This document shows positions 22,938 to 34,716 of a stretch of DNA of 64,000 nt, in pieces (within the stretch, counting starts at the first letter, position 1; each line of letters begins with the position of its first letter). This DNA comes from Rosa chinensis (Eukaryota; Streptophyta; Magnoliopsida; Rosales; Rosaceae), in contig NC_037091.1 of the NCBI RefSeq assembly GCF_002994745.2, positions 25,859,789 to 25,923,788 of the forward strand. The letters are read 5' to 3'. The notes beneath the pieces were generated by a model that was not told the origin of the DNA, searched no databases, and worked only from the letters and a program-made list of their open reading frames with translations. Position numbers and translations under genes: made by a program.

Positions 22938-25803
22938 TGTCACGCCCCTGATTTTACACACATGAAAATCGATATATATAACCCCATAATTATATATGCG
23001 TGAACGTCCAGTCATCAATACAAAATACCTGAAATCTTTTTCCCTTAAACTTACACACATATTGATGTCCTGAACCCTCAAAGTTAATATACACTCGCAT
23101 CCAAAGAGTTATATATTACACAAGCTTACGAATTAAATTGTCAACAACAAAATAAAACGTAAAGGCTGCTCAGAGTAACTATACAACGGAAGTCCTTATC
23201 AAAGGTAAAGTCACAAAGATGGCTTCCTACCGTAAAGCTGCTAGCTCGCTGCCTCAACCTCGATTTTCCTAACCTGCAGGATTAACCCCTACACCGTTTG
23301 AATAGTGTACCGGGTTGCCACACAACAAACCCGGTAAGCTTTTGCAAGCCCGTATGAGTAACTCAAAACACACATGCACAACTCAAGCCAAAAACGAGGA
23401 AAACCTTTCAACTCGCGAATAAAGAAAACATACCATGCTTCCAAAAACAATACTCTTTTCCCAAAAGGAACAACGAAAGTCACACTGTGACAAAATCATA
23501 TAAATCGTTAACCTAACAATTCAAATATGATAAATCGATCCAACCTGGATAAAACAATAATTAGGTCCAACCTGGACAAAACAGCAAATAGGTCCAACCT
23601 GGACAAAGCATCAACACAAATAAATCATACCTATTGTTAACCTAACAAGTAGAATATGATAAATCGATCCAACCTGGATAAAACAATAATTAGGTCCAAC
23701 CTGGATAAAACAGCAAATAGGTCCAACCTGGACAAAGCATCAACACAAATAAATCATACCTATTGTTAACCTAACAAGTAGAATATGATAAATCGATCCA
23801 ACCTGGATAAAACAATAATTAGGTCCAACCTGGACAAAACAGCAAATAGGTCCAACCTGGACAAAATATCAAATCGGTCCAACCTGGACAAAATATGTAC
23901 CCAGGAGTCTTAAGTAACCTACTTAGATCCCTAAAGTACGATGGCAGACAGACTAGAGCTCTAACTGAATCGTAACCTGTCACCCGGCCAAGGTTCAATC
24001 TTACGATATAATATTGCCATGAGGATGCAACCTGCAACCCCAGATCCTTAGGCCAACCTGACCCTCAGATCAAAACGTTAAATCAAATCAAAAGGAGAAA
24101 TCACAACCTGTGACTCTCAAATCCTCAGACCACCGGTCGTCAGATCAAAACGTTAAATCAATTCAAAAGGAGAAATCACAACCTGTGACTCTCAAATCCT
24201 CAAACACTTTTCAAAACAATAGAAATACCATTTCCCACCAATTGTTTTCCAAAAGCCACAACCCAAAACAATAAAAAGCATCGGTTCATGCATATTGTTT
24301 CACAAATCCACAACTAATACATGAATATGTATGTATATATATACATCCCATAATATATATATACACACACATAGTTATCTACTCAGAAATGTCACTAATA
24401 CCGTCTACAGTTTGCAGTTAACCAATTAACTCTCAAAACAATAAGGTATTCCCATTCGTGAATGAACTTCATGAGATTACTCACCTCAGAATCCCGCTGC
24501 GTCTTCAATACAGAATCGAACTAACACTATCACCAACAATTTGTCCAATTCACCTTTTAGAAGCACCTATTCACCAATGATCTCAAATCAGTAACAATTC
24601 ACAAACGATTTAAGTCCGAAACCCTTGTTTTGAACTAAAATCCCCAAAGTGGCGCCAATCGAGGCGAAACCACATCCGAGACCTCCCAAAGTCTCTGGAA
24701 TACGTCCATGATCGATGTGACCAAACCACAAGTCGATCGGACGCTCAAATCCTCACGGATAGCATAAATTGGTCTGTATGAAACTGCAAAAATCATAACA
24801 ATTCCAAACGAACTCCAAAACTTGCATATTATATATCGAAACGCTCGTATCAACGAGTAGAACATATAATAACAGAAACAGTTCCTTAAGTGGCCGGAAC
24901 ACCGCCGGAACGCCACCACAGACGGTGGTGCACCGCCGCCGGCCAAAAACACATTATTTCACAAAACTCCCAACATCAAAAAGCTTCATCTAAGCATGCT
25001 TGTGAACTTTCATAACTGGATCGAAGTCAGAAAACAAGCATAAGGGGTCGAAAACTACCTCACAAGCCGTAAACAGTAATCCCAACTGAGTTGATCGAAG
25101 TTTCACGTGAATCGATCCAAACAACCACCAAGGATCGATCGACGAGGCCGCTCTGAGCTCAACCAAGAAGACTTGAAGCCTTGCCGACGTCGGAACAAGG
25201 AATTCCGACCGGGTCCGAAAACACCAACCTGCACCGCCTTGCAGCGCCGCCGTGGAGGAGAATCGGCGCTAGAGGACACCAGAGGGACGACCAGACGGAG
25301 GAGACAATCCTATCTGGAAAGTTTCGTCGCCGGAGACCGCCGCAGTTCGCCGGAAAAGTCGGGTCGGATCGACCGGGTCCGGGTCGAGTCAGCCAGATTA
25401 TTTCGATTCTGAAGGTGCGAACGAGAGAGAAGAGAGAGAAAGGAATACTTTCCGGAAATAGAAATTATGAAAATAGTAAGTTTCTCCTTCGGGAAACTTC
25501 TATTTATACCAAAATGGAAATTTCTTCCAATGGCCATAACTTTCTCATACGAACTCCGATTCTCGCGTTCCACATGTCCACGAACTCGTATCGACGCGCT
25601 CTACAACTTTCGTGAAGGAAGTTTTCATAGAATCCCTACGAATAAAAAGTCAACCTTTGGCAACCCCCTAAAACCATATTCTTCAATTAATTATTCGCCC
25701 GAAACACTTCCGCTCCATCCACGAGCCACGAAACCGTCCAATAGTTATAAAATTAATTCCGGCAAATCCTCGGAAAATAAATACGAATTTCTGGGGCATC
25801 ACA
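22938..25803 (-). mobile_element. Solo LTR, family G2, copy in MULE (2866 bp)
   Basis: It begins TGTCACGCCCCTGATTTT and ends CTGGGGCATCACA with a perfect duplication TCAAC (22933-22937, 25804-25808). It is homologous throughout to 15011-17816. The minus-strand TATAAATAG box near 25502-25510 and the GTTGTAGAGCGCGTCG block set the orientation. It differs mainly in the array region, where three 129-bp tandem copies replace the corresponding stretch. Confidence 0.85.
23479..24188 (-). repeat. 129-bp tandem repeat (three copies) with three-base-loop palindromes
   Basis: A 129-bp unit starts at 23532, 23661 and 23790 (the third diverges at its end). Each unit holds ATCCA-ACC-TGGAT once and GTCCA-ACC-TGGAC twice (first unit at 23538-23550, 23565-23577, 23592-23604). 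The flanking array has GTCAC-ACT-GTGAC (23479-23491), TCACA-ACC-TGTGA (24101-24113 and 24176-24188) and GACC-ACC-GGTC (24128-24138). Confidence 0.8.
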
Positions 25804-26712
25804 TCAACATTGACAACACTCACAATATTAAAATCCAACCAACCATATTGAAACCATAGTTATTCATTCTGCATCAAAACTCCTCCGTACAAACTCAATT
25901 TTCATACTTTAAATCTCTAAACCACATACTCCGTAACCAATAAAGATATAAACCCCATTTCTTAAATCCAACCAACCCATTTCAATAACCATGGTTACAC
26001 TTTCTGAAGCTAAAGTCATGGTTACAAAAATAATTTTCAAACCCAAAAACCTAAACCCGAAACCCAGAAACCAATAAAAAAATAAACCACAATTTTAAAA
26101 TTGGGAAACCCTATAACTCGAAACCATAATCGACAAACCCTATAACTCAAAACCCTAAAACTAATACCATATCATTTATCAAGAGCTCAGAGAAAAACCT
26201 AGAAACCCTGAAAAGTTTAAAAGCCCAAAAATTTTACCAAACCGTAGAACTAGAAACAATCAAAAACTCGAAAATAGGCAGTAAACTAGTTCGAATCGAA
26301 ATTATATGGTTCAAAACATAATTACAACTCACAATATTGTGGGATTTCATCCTTGTTGCCTTCTGTAGCTCGAGGAACCCACAAATCATTGTCCGCCATC
26401 CCAGCCACCGCCACCTCTATCTACTGGTCCCAAAAACCTTCGATTCGACTCAGATTTTCACTATCGTACTCGATGATGATTGATTCAAGATACAAGGTAT
26501 GAGATTATGGTAGTTGATTATCGAGATTAAGATGCAGCAGTGCTTTAGGACTGATTTTGAATTTTTAGGGTTTTTTGGGAGGAAATGGTTTACGGGCTCT
26601 GGCAAAACGGGGTTGAATTCGAGTTGGGGCATTTCCAACATTTTACCGTCCAATTGGTTTATGTGGAGCTAAGTCCTATCAGAAACACATCAGCCAACAA
26701 ACGGATCCATCA

Positions 26713-26831
26713 GACGAAATGGACCTTAAGTTTGAGAAATGAGAGATTAGGGACTATCCTGTTTAATTTTAAAGGTTAGGGACTAAACTGTTTTTCATGC
26801 CAAAGTATGAGGAGTAACAAGTATGTAGTCC
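26713..26831 (-). repeat. Right terminal inverted repeat of MULE
   Basis: Inverted partner of 21109-21227. Both keep the AAACAGTTTAGTCCCT and TTTAAAATTAAACAGGATAG words. Confidence 0.9.
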
Positions 26832-26939
26832 AAAAAAAAAAAATAGTGGGTTCTCAGAGTGTGGTAGATCATTCTTTTTTGGGATTGAGGGTAAGACTAG
26901 TTCCCTAGCTACATCGTTTGCCTTCGAGGAACTAATATC

Positions 26940-27674
26940 TAGACTTGTAAATGGATCGGATTTAGAGTGGATCAACCTAAATTCAAATCCGTTTACTAAT
27001 AAAAAAAATTCAACCCGAACCTGTTCTGTTAACTCCGCAGATCTTTGATAGCCCGATCTAAATCCGTATCTGTTCGGATTAACGGATACCCGATCCGCTA
27101 ATCGGATCCGTTTATAATTTTAGATATTTTTAAATAGTAATATTAAATTTATATCATGATATCTGATAAAATATTAATAAAATATTAAAACAACATGAAG
27201 AGTATCACCGAAAGTAGAATTACATTATCAAAATATTCCCTACACTCGATAAATTAAGAGAGAGACGTCAGGAGATGTGTGAGATTAATTGTGCTTCTAC
27301 AACCTTCTTAGCTTTTTGGTAAACTAAACAAAACCTTTATCAATAATGCTTCTTGGGTGACGGACTGATGGACTCTATTTACGAAGACTGTCCCTTAGGT
27401 TTTTGCAAAAAATTTGTATTAGAAATTATTAATATTTTATATTTTTCAAAAAATAATAATGTATTAATAAAAAATAATCTTTTATTATTATAAAAACGGA
27501 CCAGATCATTAACGGATCGGATCGACCTAAATTCATATTTGATCCATTAAATAAACGGGTTAATGGATTCGGATCATTGACAGATCAACGGATCAAAATT
27601 TTCAATCCAAACCCGTCCAATAGTCACTGATCAAGAGTGGGTCCAGATCAAAATCTAGTCCATTTACAGATCTA
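26940..27674. mobile_element. hAT-like non-autonomous element (735 bp), copy 2
   Basis: Termini TAGACTTGTAAATGG and CCATTTACAGATCTA are imperfect inverted repeats, flanked by a perfect 8-bp duplication CTAATATC (26932-26939, 27675-27682). The core matches the reverse complement of copy 1 (11773-12402) and has about 100 extra bp near 27240-27370. No coding capacity. Confidence 0.9.
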
Positions 27675-27682
27675 CTAATATC

Positions 27683-28165
27683 GTCTAATTTACCAATCAA
27701 AGGTGGCCCTTAATATTTATGTGTGTGTATGCATACATTGAAATTTGAATTAGTGTTGGGAAAAGTAAAAGTAGTGTATAGAATTATATATATTTGTCAT
27801 AGGAATTGCTATACTTTCTACTCTAGCTCAAAAAAGACAAAAAGAAAGAATATTATGAGTACTCCAACTTCATTCTAGAATGAATTTTAAATAAATATTA
27901 AGGTCTATGTTTATAAGTACATAAGGTCTGGTGCTATAAGTTTATCGTAAAAAGGAAAATTGCCACAGGATGACAATTACCTTTCAAACCAAAACTGATC
28001 TATGAAACAACAAGACCGTATCAGATTCTCTTATGTAAATAGCCGAAGACTCGTTTCAAAAACACTCATACTTGTATAACTTAAAGATATTTTTACAAGT
28101 CGAAAACAAGTTCCAATCTCTTTGCCAAAAAAAAAAAAAAAATAAAGGTTCCAATCTAGTTTAAG
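27683..28165. other. No recognisable feature
   Basis: AT-rich sequence with a short A-run at 28126-28142. No ORF, repeat terminus or RNA gene recognised. Confidence 0.45.
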
Positions 28166-28179
28166 AAAAGCACAAACAA

Positions 28180-29385
28180 GTTATTTTAATGCCCATACCA
28201 CGGGTTTAGAATGCGCCGCACGCACCTAGGGCTTGGTCATCTCCAGCGAATCTTCATGCCTTGTCCGACGGTGCGTCCTTGGAATGTCGTCGTCGGACGG
28301 GCTAGACAGGATGGGTTGTCCGTGGGTGGTTCCTCATGGAACATTGGTGGTCGAAGTGAGGGCTGCATGTCGAAGCCCCCAGGGTGTCCAGATCGGGCCC
28401 TGTCATTGCCGATCGGTAGCATTGGTGTGAGGGGAAAGCAAAGGAGGAGTGGTGGTGGTAGACGGGTAGGGATGTGGGATCTACAACCGGATCGTGATGT
28501 CTCCCATCTCTGGCCAAAAAAGATGAGGAGGAAGCATACCAGTTGGTTGGGTCGGCGGGTTTGAATGCAGAAGTGGCACGACTCGATCCGATCTCTGACC
28601 AATGCTTTGTAGATCAGTGGATGGGTAGTGGCCGGTGTTGGGGGTTGTTGCCGGTTTATGACCATCTCAAAATTGCATTTGGTGGGTAGGGTGTTGTCTG
28701 GTTTTGGCAGCCAGGAAGAAGTGGAGGGGGATCTTGTGGAGGACGCTTCAAGCAGTGGAATCGAGGTACGACGGCGAGGATGCTCCCTGAGGTGACTGAC
28801 TGCGTACAGATCCCCATTTGGGCCTCAGGGTTTTTGGGCCAGGGAGTTCTTTACTGGGCCAATTGTTTTTCTTTTTCTTTTTTGCATTTTGTTTGTTCTT
28901 TAACTTTAGGTGGCTTCATGCCCTTAATAATGTCCTATTCTAAGTTAGTAGAGCGAGGTAGGCATTGTCCCAGTATGTGCACCTTGAGTGTCGTGTCTGG
29001 TTTAGGACGGCGGCGAGTTCCTTGCATCGTCAAATGGTGGCAGCCTCCTAGTGGAAGGAAGAACTAAGTGTCACCGAATTTATTTTTCGATGGCAACATA
29101 GTGGGAAAGTTGGCATTAGTGTATTATGCCTCCGTGTGAGCATTATCTTTCCAGTATGTCGCCAAAATTGTAAAGCAAATAGAGTAGCCAGTCATGCACT
29201 CTTTTCTAAATGGTGAGTGTTAGAATACACATAATTAGTTGAGACTCTTGATATTATTTCGGGACGTTCTCTTCAAGCTTATTGTCATATGGGAATTAGG
29301 CTTTATGTCCCCCCTTGTATTCTACGGTTTTATTATTGGTTATGGTTTAAGGGCAGCCGTTTTGGCCCTCCCTCAAAAAAAAAAA
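28180..29385 (+). mobile_element. Poly(A) retroposon R2
   Basis: An A-tail of about 11 A (29375-29385) is followed by GCACAAACAA (29386-29395). The same word, extended to AAAAGCACAAACAA, sits at 28166-28179 on the left, so the unit has a clear target-site duplication. The body is GC-rich and non-coding; its last 400 bp match R1. The ORFs at 28211-28665 on both strands lack protein-like features. Confidence 0.7.
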
Positions 29386-30088
29386 GCACAAACAATTGGT
29401 GTGCATATACAAATGACAGGACCCTCCTCGGATCTCACTATGAAATCCGAAATGGCCTTGCGAGGCCCACTTTAGAAGAAATTCTACCAAAAATTTGGCA
29501 GAACTTCACCTAAAAGGAACCACCCAAAACCTGTAAAAAAAAAAACAATTATACTTCTAACATCAAATATCATCCTCAACTCCTGGAGCCACCCTGCTCC
29601 CTAAGACACAACATCTTCTATTTCACAAAATAATTCTCAACTTAAGAATAATAATCACACGGGTCATCAGAGCAATCTAACGTACAAGGTATACAAGAAG
29701 ATGGAACATAAAGGTATAGGATCGATACATTCTACAATGCGGAAGCAGTGACAGTTATACCTCAACTTCATGTACGCCCGACCTCAACTAATCTAGCCTG
29801 CATATAGGCATTTGAAACTGAAGGGCCCAGGGGAAAAGCATTTGAAAATCGTTAGAGTGAGTGGATGAAAAATAAGTAATTTCGAATGAACAAGTGAAAC
29901 TCAATGCTTTCCCAAGTTATTCTCTAAAACCTCGCATGCAGTAAAAATCTTGAAAATACTCTTAATCATCATCTTTACTAAAATCTCAATCACGTAATGT
30001 CGAACATCTAGAAATCTCTTAAATATATAATGATATTTCAAAATTCTCGTTAAATTATTCCTATCTCAAGATCATATCTCAAATAGGC

Positions 30089-30381
30089 GATGACTAGAGG
30101 GGACTGCCGACTAGTCATCTCATGCCACTTGGAGGGGACTACTGACCAATGACGCATCGGATGAGGAGGTGATGGTTCAAGGGGACTGCCGACTAACCAT
30201 AGGTAGTTAGAGGGGATTGTCGACTAATTACCTCATGCCATCTGGAAAGGGCTGCCGACCAGATGAAGCATCAGAGGGAACTGACGTCTGAAATATTTTG
30301 GAGGGGACTGCCGACTGGAATATTGTGTGGAGAGGACTGCCGACCAGACTATTACCTGGAGGGGATTGCCGACCAGGTAAT
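30089..30381 (-). repeat. Stem-loop array with constant 13-nt loop (G1 LTR copy B)
   Basis: Nine units; plus-strand loop consensus AGGGGACTGCCGA, 13 nt in eight of nine. Stems: 30089-30097/30111-30119 (9 bp perfect), 30203-30210/30224-30231 (8 bp, one G-T), 30239-30245/30259-30265 (7 bp perfect), 30292-30301/30315-30324 (10 bp, three G-T), 30351-30359/30373-30381 (9 bp perfect). Units at 30126, 30172 and 30325 are partly decayed; the one near 30270 is atypical. In reverse order the units match those of copy A one by one. Confidence 0.9.
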
Positions 30382-31756
30382 GCATGCATGCGTTGACTTA
30401 TTTACCTCATCAATAAACTAGAATCAACCTCTTTCAAAATAATTGCTTTCGGAAAGAAACCCGATATTAATTAAATAAATCATCCGTATATCGTCGAAAG
30501 CATAAATCAAGAAATCTTGATAAATCACTCATACTCAAATACTCGAAAATTCTTAATTCTCATAATATTTCCTCAATCGATCACTTTCTGAAAACCACTT
30601 CTCAATACTTCTCATAACTCAAAAATCAATAAATGCTTCCGAAAAAGAAAACTCAATATTAATTCCGCAAATCCTCAATAATCACCAGAAACATATTTCA
30701 ATAAATCCCGATAAATCAAATACTCAAAAAATTATCAGCATGCCACTAAATATAATTTAGGAGGTTCCGATAAATCAACAATTAAAGGAAATCATTATAT
30801 CTTAAAATCATATACTAAATCTCAACCAGAACATAGTAAAATAAATCAAATACTGCATGTATAATTATTTAAAATCAAATGTCTACTCACAGTACTATGT
30901 AGGTGGCCACGCATACGCTTTTCTTCATGAAGCAGTAGCTCAATACGTCACCCTGTACACAATTATTTTTCGTAAACAACCATTCGCAATTTAAATACGA
31001 TTCTATATTAAAATTCGAAAACCCCTCGCATGAAAATAATTCTTCAACTAACTGAAATCACATCAAAACCAATCCTAACTACCAAGACTATGCCAAATTA
31101 ATTATTCTAACATCCCATTGCAAATTGAAAACAATCCAACTGTCTGATCTTCTCGAATCACGACTCGAAAATCTCAAAACTTCAGAAATTCCGATTAATA
31201 TCTAAACCTCCTTTGATTTCCACTAAAAACATATCTATACATTCATAACAACATGTACTACCTAACAGACCAACACTAGCCGCCAGAAAGGGCTGGACGC
31301 GCCGCCACAAGCGACTGCATGTGGGCCCTACTCGCCGCCAGTTCCAACCTTAAATCTGGTTACCAAATTTCATCCACAACATCCTCTCAACATTCTAAAC
31401 ATCTTTCATAACTGTGACATAGCTCAATTTCAAGTCTAAGTACCCGAATTTACCTCAAATCTGTGAGATGCTTCTCGTCGTCGATTTGCAGTAATCTGGC
31501 AAAATTGCAGCTACCCAAATGAAGGGAACTCCAAGAAATGAGTTGTGGCACGGCCGGAAATGGCCGGAAAATGGGAAATCACCGTAGACCTAAAGTAGCC
31601 ACCGAGTTCATTGCCTTGCTGTGCCTCTTATGGTCCGAATCGTGCCCCCAAAGTACCACAGACATGAAGAAGAGGGAGAGAGGGTTCCCTTGCCCCCGGC
31701 GGTGTCCAAATCCGTCGCTCGACGGAGGAGAAACCGCTGGCCAAAGCCGACAGGGC

Positions 31757-34318
31757 TGACTTGATACACATTTACGCAAGAGTACGTATCATTGTCAAGA
31801 TAGGGAAATATTATGCCCAAAGTTTATCGTACCAGGGGGATTAGTGGTTAACCTACAATCCTTGGGTAATCGGAAATAAAGACACTTAGCAAACAAAAGA
31901 TAAAGAAAAAGAAAATAAATAAAAATGCTACTTTAAGGCACCAAGCCTTAGCAATACTCGGCTTTGGTTTGCACCGAAGCCTAATCAAAGCTATGAGCCT
32001 AGTGATGACTATTTACAATGAAGTAGAAAGTGTCACCGAAAATGTAATTTGCATTTCTAATAACTAAAGTGCAAGAATTTAAATGGAGACTTTAATTAAC
32101 AACTAAATTAAATAAATGAAAGAAAACTAAAAAATGGATATAAATATGGGATTGGTAGTTAGGGATGAATCATAATTCAATGCTCTAGATGCATATTTGA
32201 TTTAAATGCAATTTATCAAAGATGGTAGAAGCCGTACCCAAGGCTTTTCAAGGCTCAAGGGCCGAAATTACCTTTCATGATATTCCTACTCCTGTTCAAG
32301 GGCCGTAGGAACTCACTTGGCATGAATTAGAGCCGGTTCAATGGTCACTAATTCACATCAAGAGGTCTAGAGATCGAGGAATTTGGCAACCAAGCTCACC
32401 ATAATTGTGATCAAGCTAATCGTGTAGTGAACCATGCTTGTACTTCCCACGAATATTAAATCGGGGTTCTAGCCCTAAAATCTAAGGATGTCATCCCCTA
32501 AATTGTAATCTAGACTTATTAAAACACATACCCAAGAGTTGACAATTCCTAAGCATGCATTCTAATCAATTATCACAAAACAAAAGCATCCGATAATTAA
32601 CAAATTCCATATATAAATCAAATTTAGCATCCATTACATCAAATTTGGGCTAAGGCACACAACTCTAACCCCCAACAAAGTCTACTCATAACCGATAATC
32701 ATAGACATCAAAATTACAGAATTCAAATAGAAAAGAGTAGAGAAATGTAGGAGAAAACAAGAATAATCACAAATAGCTAAAAAACTAGCATGACTAGTTT
32801 TGATTTACAACTCCCACAATTACCCAAGTCTTGAATCTTGTAAACAGTGGCGAAACCACATAGGGGCATACTGGGTCTTGTGACACACTAACTTTTTGAC
32901 TACAAATACATTATAGTTACTTTGGATAGTTGATTGCAAGTTTGGTGCAGTGGTTGGGCTATCTTATGCTACTAAAGAGGTTCGTGGTTCAGTTCTCCGT
33001 AACAGTGGTAGTTATATTTTTTTCTTGTACTTTTTTTTGTGGTTAGTTAATTATGAGAGTTTTTTGATTAAGTAATTTTATATGTTTTTCTGTACTTAAT
33101 ACATTTATTTAAAAGAAAATTAAATATTATTGCGACTTGCTAAATGATTGTTTAATTAAATTTATTGATAAGAATATTTTACTAATATAAATAAGGAAAT
33201 TGTTTTGAAACAATTTTTTTTTGTGGTTAGTTAATTATAAGAGTTTTTTATTAAATAATTTTATATATTTTTCTTTACTTAATACATTCATTTAAAAGAA
33301 AATTAAATATTGTTGCAACTTCTTAAATGATTGTTTAATTTAATCTATTGAGAAAAATATTTTACTAATATAGATAAGGAAATTGTTTTGAAACAATTTT
33401 AAAACATAAAATTACGTTGATGCCAAAAACCATTTTAATAGATATAAATTTTATTTAGAGATTTTGTATGGTTTGGTGTATACATCTGTGCCCCAGTCAA
33501 CTTAAATTTCTGGCTCCGCCACTACTTGTAAAGAACCTTTGGGTGAGATCTCCTTGAAATCCCAATATAAAATTAAGGCAAAGATGAAAAGAAGAAAAAG
33601 AAATGGAGGAGGGAGAAGAGAAGAAGAGGTGAGAAGGGAGAGATCTCCCAAAATTCGGCCAAAAGGCCTAGTGTGTAAAAAAAAGAGTCTTAAGCTTGTG
33701 AAATGTGTGTGCAAAGGTGCTCAAATACCCCTTTGGGTTCAAGGGTCAAGATTGGACTTGTACCATAGATCCAAGGGTTCAAAAACAAGTAGAAAATAGG
33801 TAAAATGAAAAGACTAAAAGAACCTAATAAAAATATAGAGAATTAGAAGATTATAAAACATTTTGGAAAATATAAAGAAAACTGGAGGGTAAAAGTGTAA
33901 GTGACGGTGTGTCTAGTGTGAACACAAATAAATATCTTATCCATATGTGTGATGTGTATGAGGTGTGATCCACTATTATTATTATTATTACATCCATTTT
34001 GAATTTGAAATTTAAATACAAAGATGTAATACAAATGGGCTTGGGTCTTCACTTGTGCTTCTTTGGTCTTGGGCCTTGGACTTCATGCTATCGGCCCAAG
34101 TTGACTTAGTTGATCCGGTGATCAACCAGTTGACTTTTTTTTCCTTTTGTTGGAAACTTAAATTTGCTCCAATTTCTCACCATTTTCTCTGGTTTCCGCA
34201 ATTTCGCTTATTTTCTACAACATAAATAAAAATATATTAATTACATATTAATTGATGTGGGGATTTGCTTATTTATAGTGTTTTAGATATAATTACAAGC
34301 ATATAAATGTGTATAATC
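31757..34318. mobile_element. Unclassified insertion inside G1 LTR copy B
   Basis: The LTR sequence is broken by about 2.5 kb with no relation to copy A. Its ends look like imperfect inverted repeats: TGATACACATTTACGC on the left and, reversed, TGATTATACACATTTATATG on the right. No clear target duplication or coding region was found. The TG...CA ends suggest another solo LTR or a non-autonomous LTR element. A short ATT microsatellite is at about 33972-33989. Confidence 0.4.
32845..33524. mobile_element. hAT-like element with CAGTGGCG termini (680 bp)
   Basis: It starts CAGTGGCGAAACCA and ends TGGCTCCGCCACTA, imperfect inverted repeats, with a perfect 8-bp duplication CTTGTAAA (32837-32844, 33525-33532). 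The core is AT-rich and contains a direct duplication of roughly 185 bp (about 33029-33215 and 33216-33400, each opening with TTTTTTTTGTGGTTAG). No transposase. Confidence 0.85.
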
Positions 34319-34716
34319 AGGGGTCGGGGAGAGAAAGGGAGAGGAGAAAGAAAGTGACGGGGTAGATTTCTAAAAAAATATAAACTACCACAGTAACTCT
34401 CCCTTTATATAGAAAGTTATCATGATTTTTCACCTATAACTTCCATATACGAACTCCGATTTTAGCCACGAACTTAGTTTAACGTCCTCTACAACTTCCG
34501 TGAAGAAAATTTTCTCAAAAACTGACCCGAACAAAAAGTCAACTTTTAGGGCCCCCTAAAAGATTGAAACGGAGTCGAAAGTAAAAGTAAATGTCGTTTA
34601 CCGTCCGAAGGACTAGTAAACTGGTAAATCGCGATTTGGGAAGTAACAACAGAGGAGAGGTTGAGATCAGTGATAATTTATGCCAAAAGGACCACAACAA
34701 TTCTACATATTAAATA

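Larger units (their letters stand above)
21109..26831 (-). mobile_element. Mutator-like element (MULE), internally deleted, interrupted by a G2 LTR
   Basis: Long terminal inverted repeats of about 119 bp (21109-21227 and 26713-26831) begin GGACTA(A/C)ATACT(C/T)GTTACT. The flanks are 9 A residues on the left (21100-21108) and at least 9 A on the right, compatible with a 9-bp duplication but low in complexity. Without the G2 LTR (22938-25803) the element is about 2.85 kb. It carries minus-strand remnants of the ends of a MULE-type transposase gene but not the catalytic core. Confidence 0.85.
29414..34648 (-). mobile_element. Solo LTR, family G1, copy B, interrupted
   Basis: Plus-strand start TGACAGGACCC and end GGAAGTAACA, with flanks ACAAA (29409-29413) and ACAGA (34649-34653), a duplication with one change. 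Shared with copy A in reverse: the CCCAGGGGAAAAGCATTTGAAAAT block (29826-29849) and the hairpin array. On the minus strand the start region holds GTTGTAGAGG, AAGTTCGTGG, CGGAGTTCGTAT and a TATATAAAG box (near 34415), as expected for an LTR promoter. An unrelated insertion occupies about 31757-34318. Confidence 0.65.

Noticed and set aside
25107..25615. ORFs of 101 and 144 aa in the G2 LTR
   Set aside because: They lie in the transcribed part of an LTR and are not kept in the homologous copy at 15011-17816.
28211..28665. Overlapping ORFs on both strands (117 and 142 aa)
   Set aside because: Within a poly(A) retroposon; GC-rich composition opens several frames at once.
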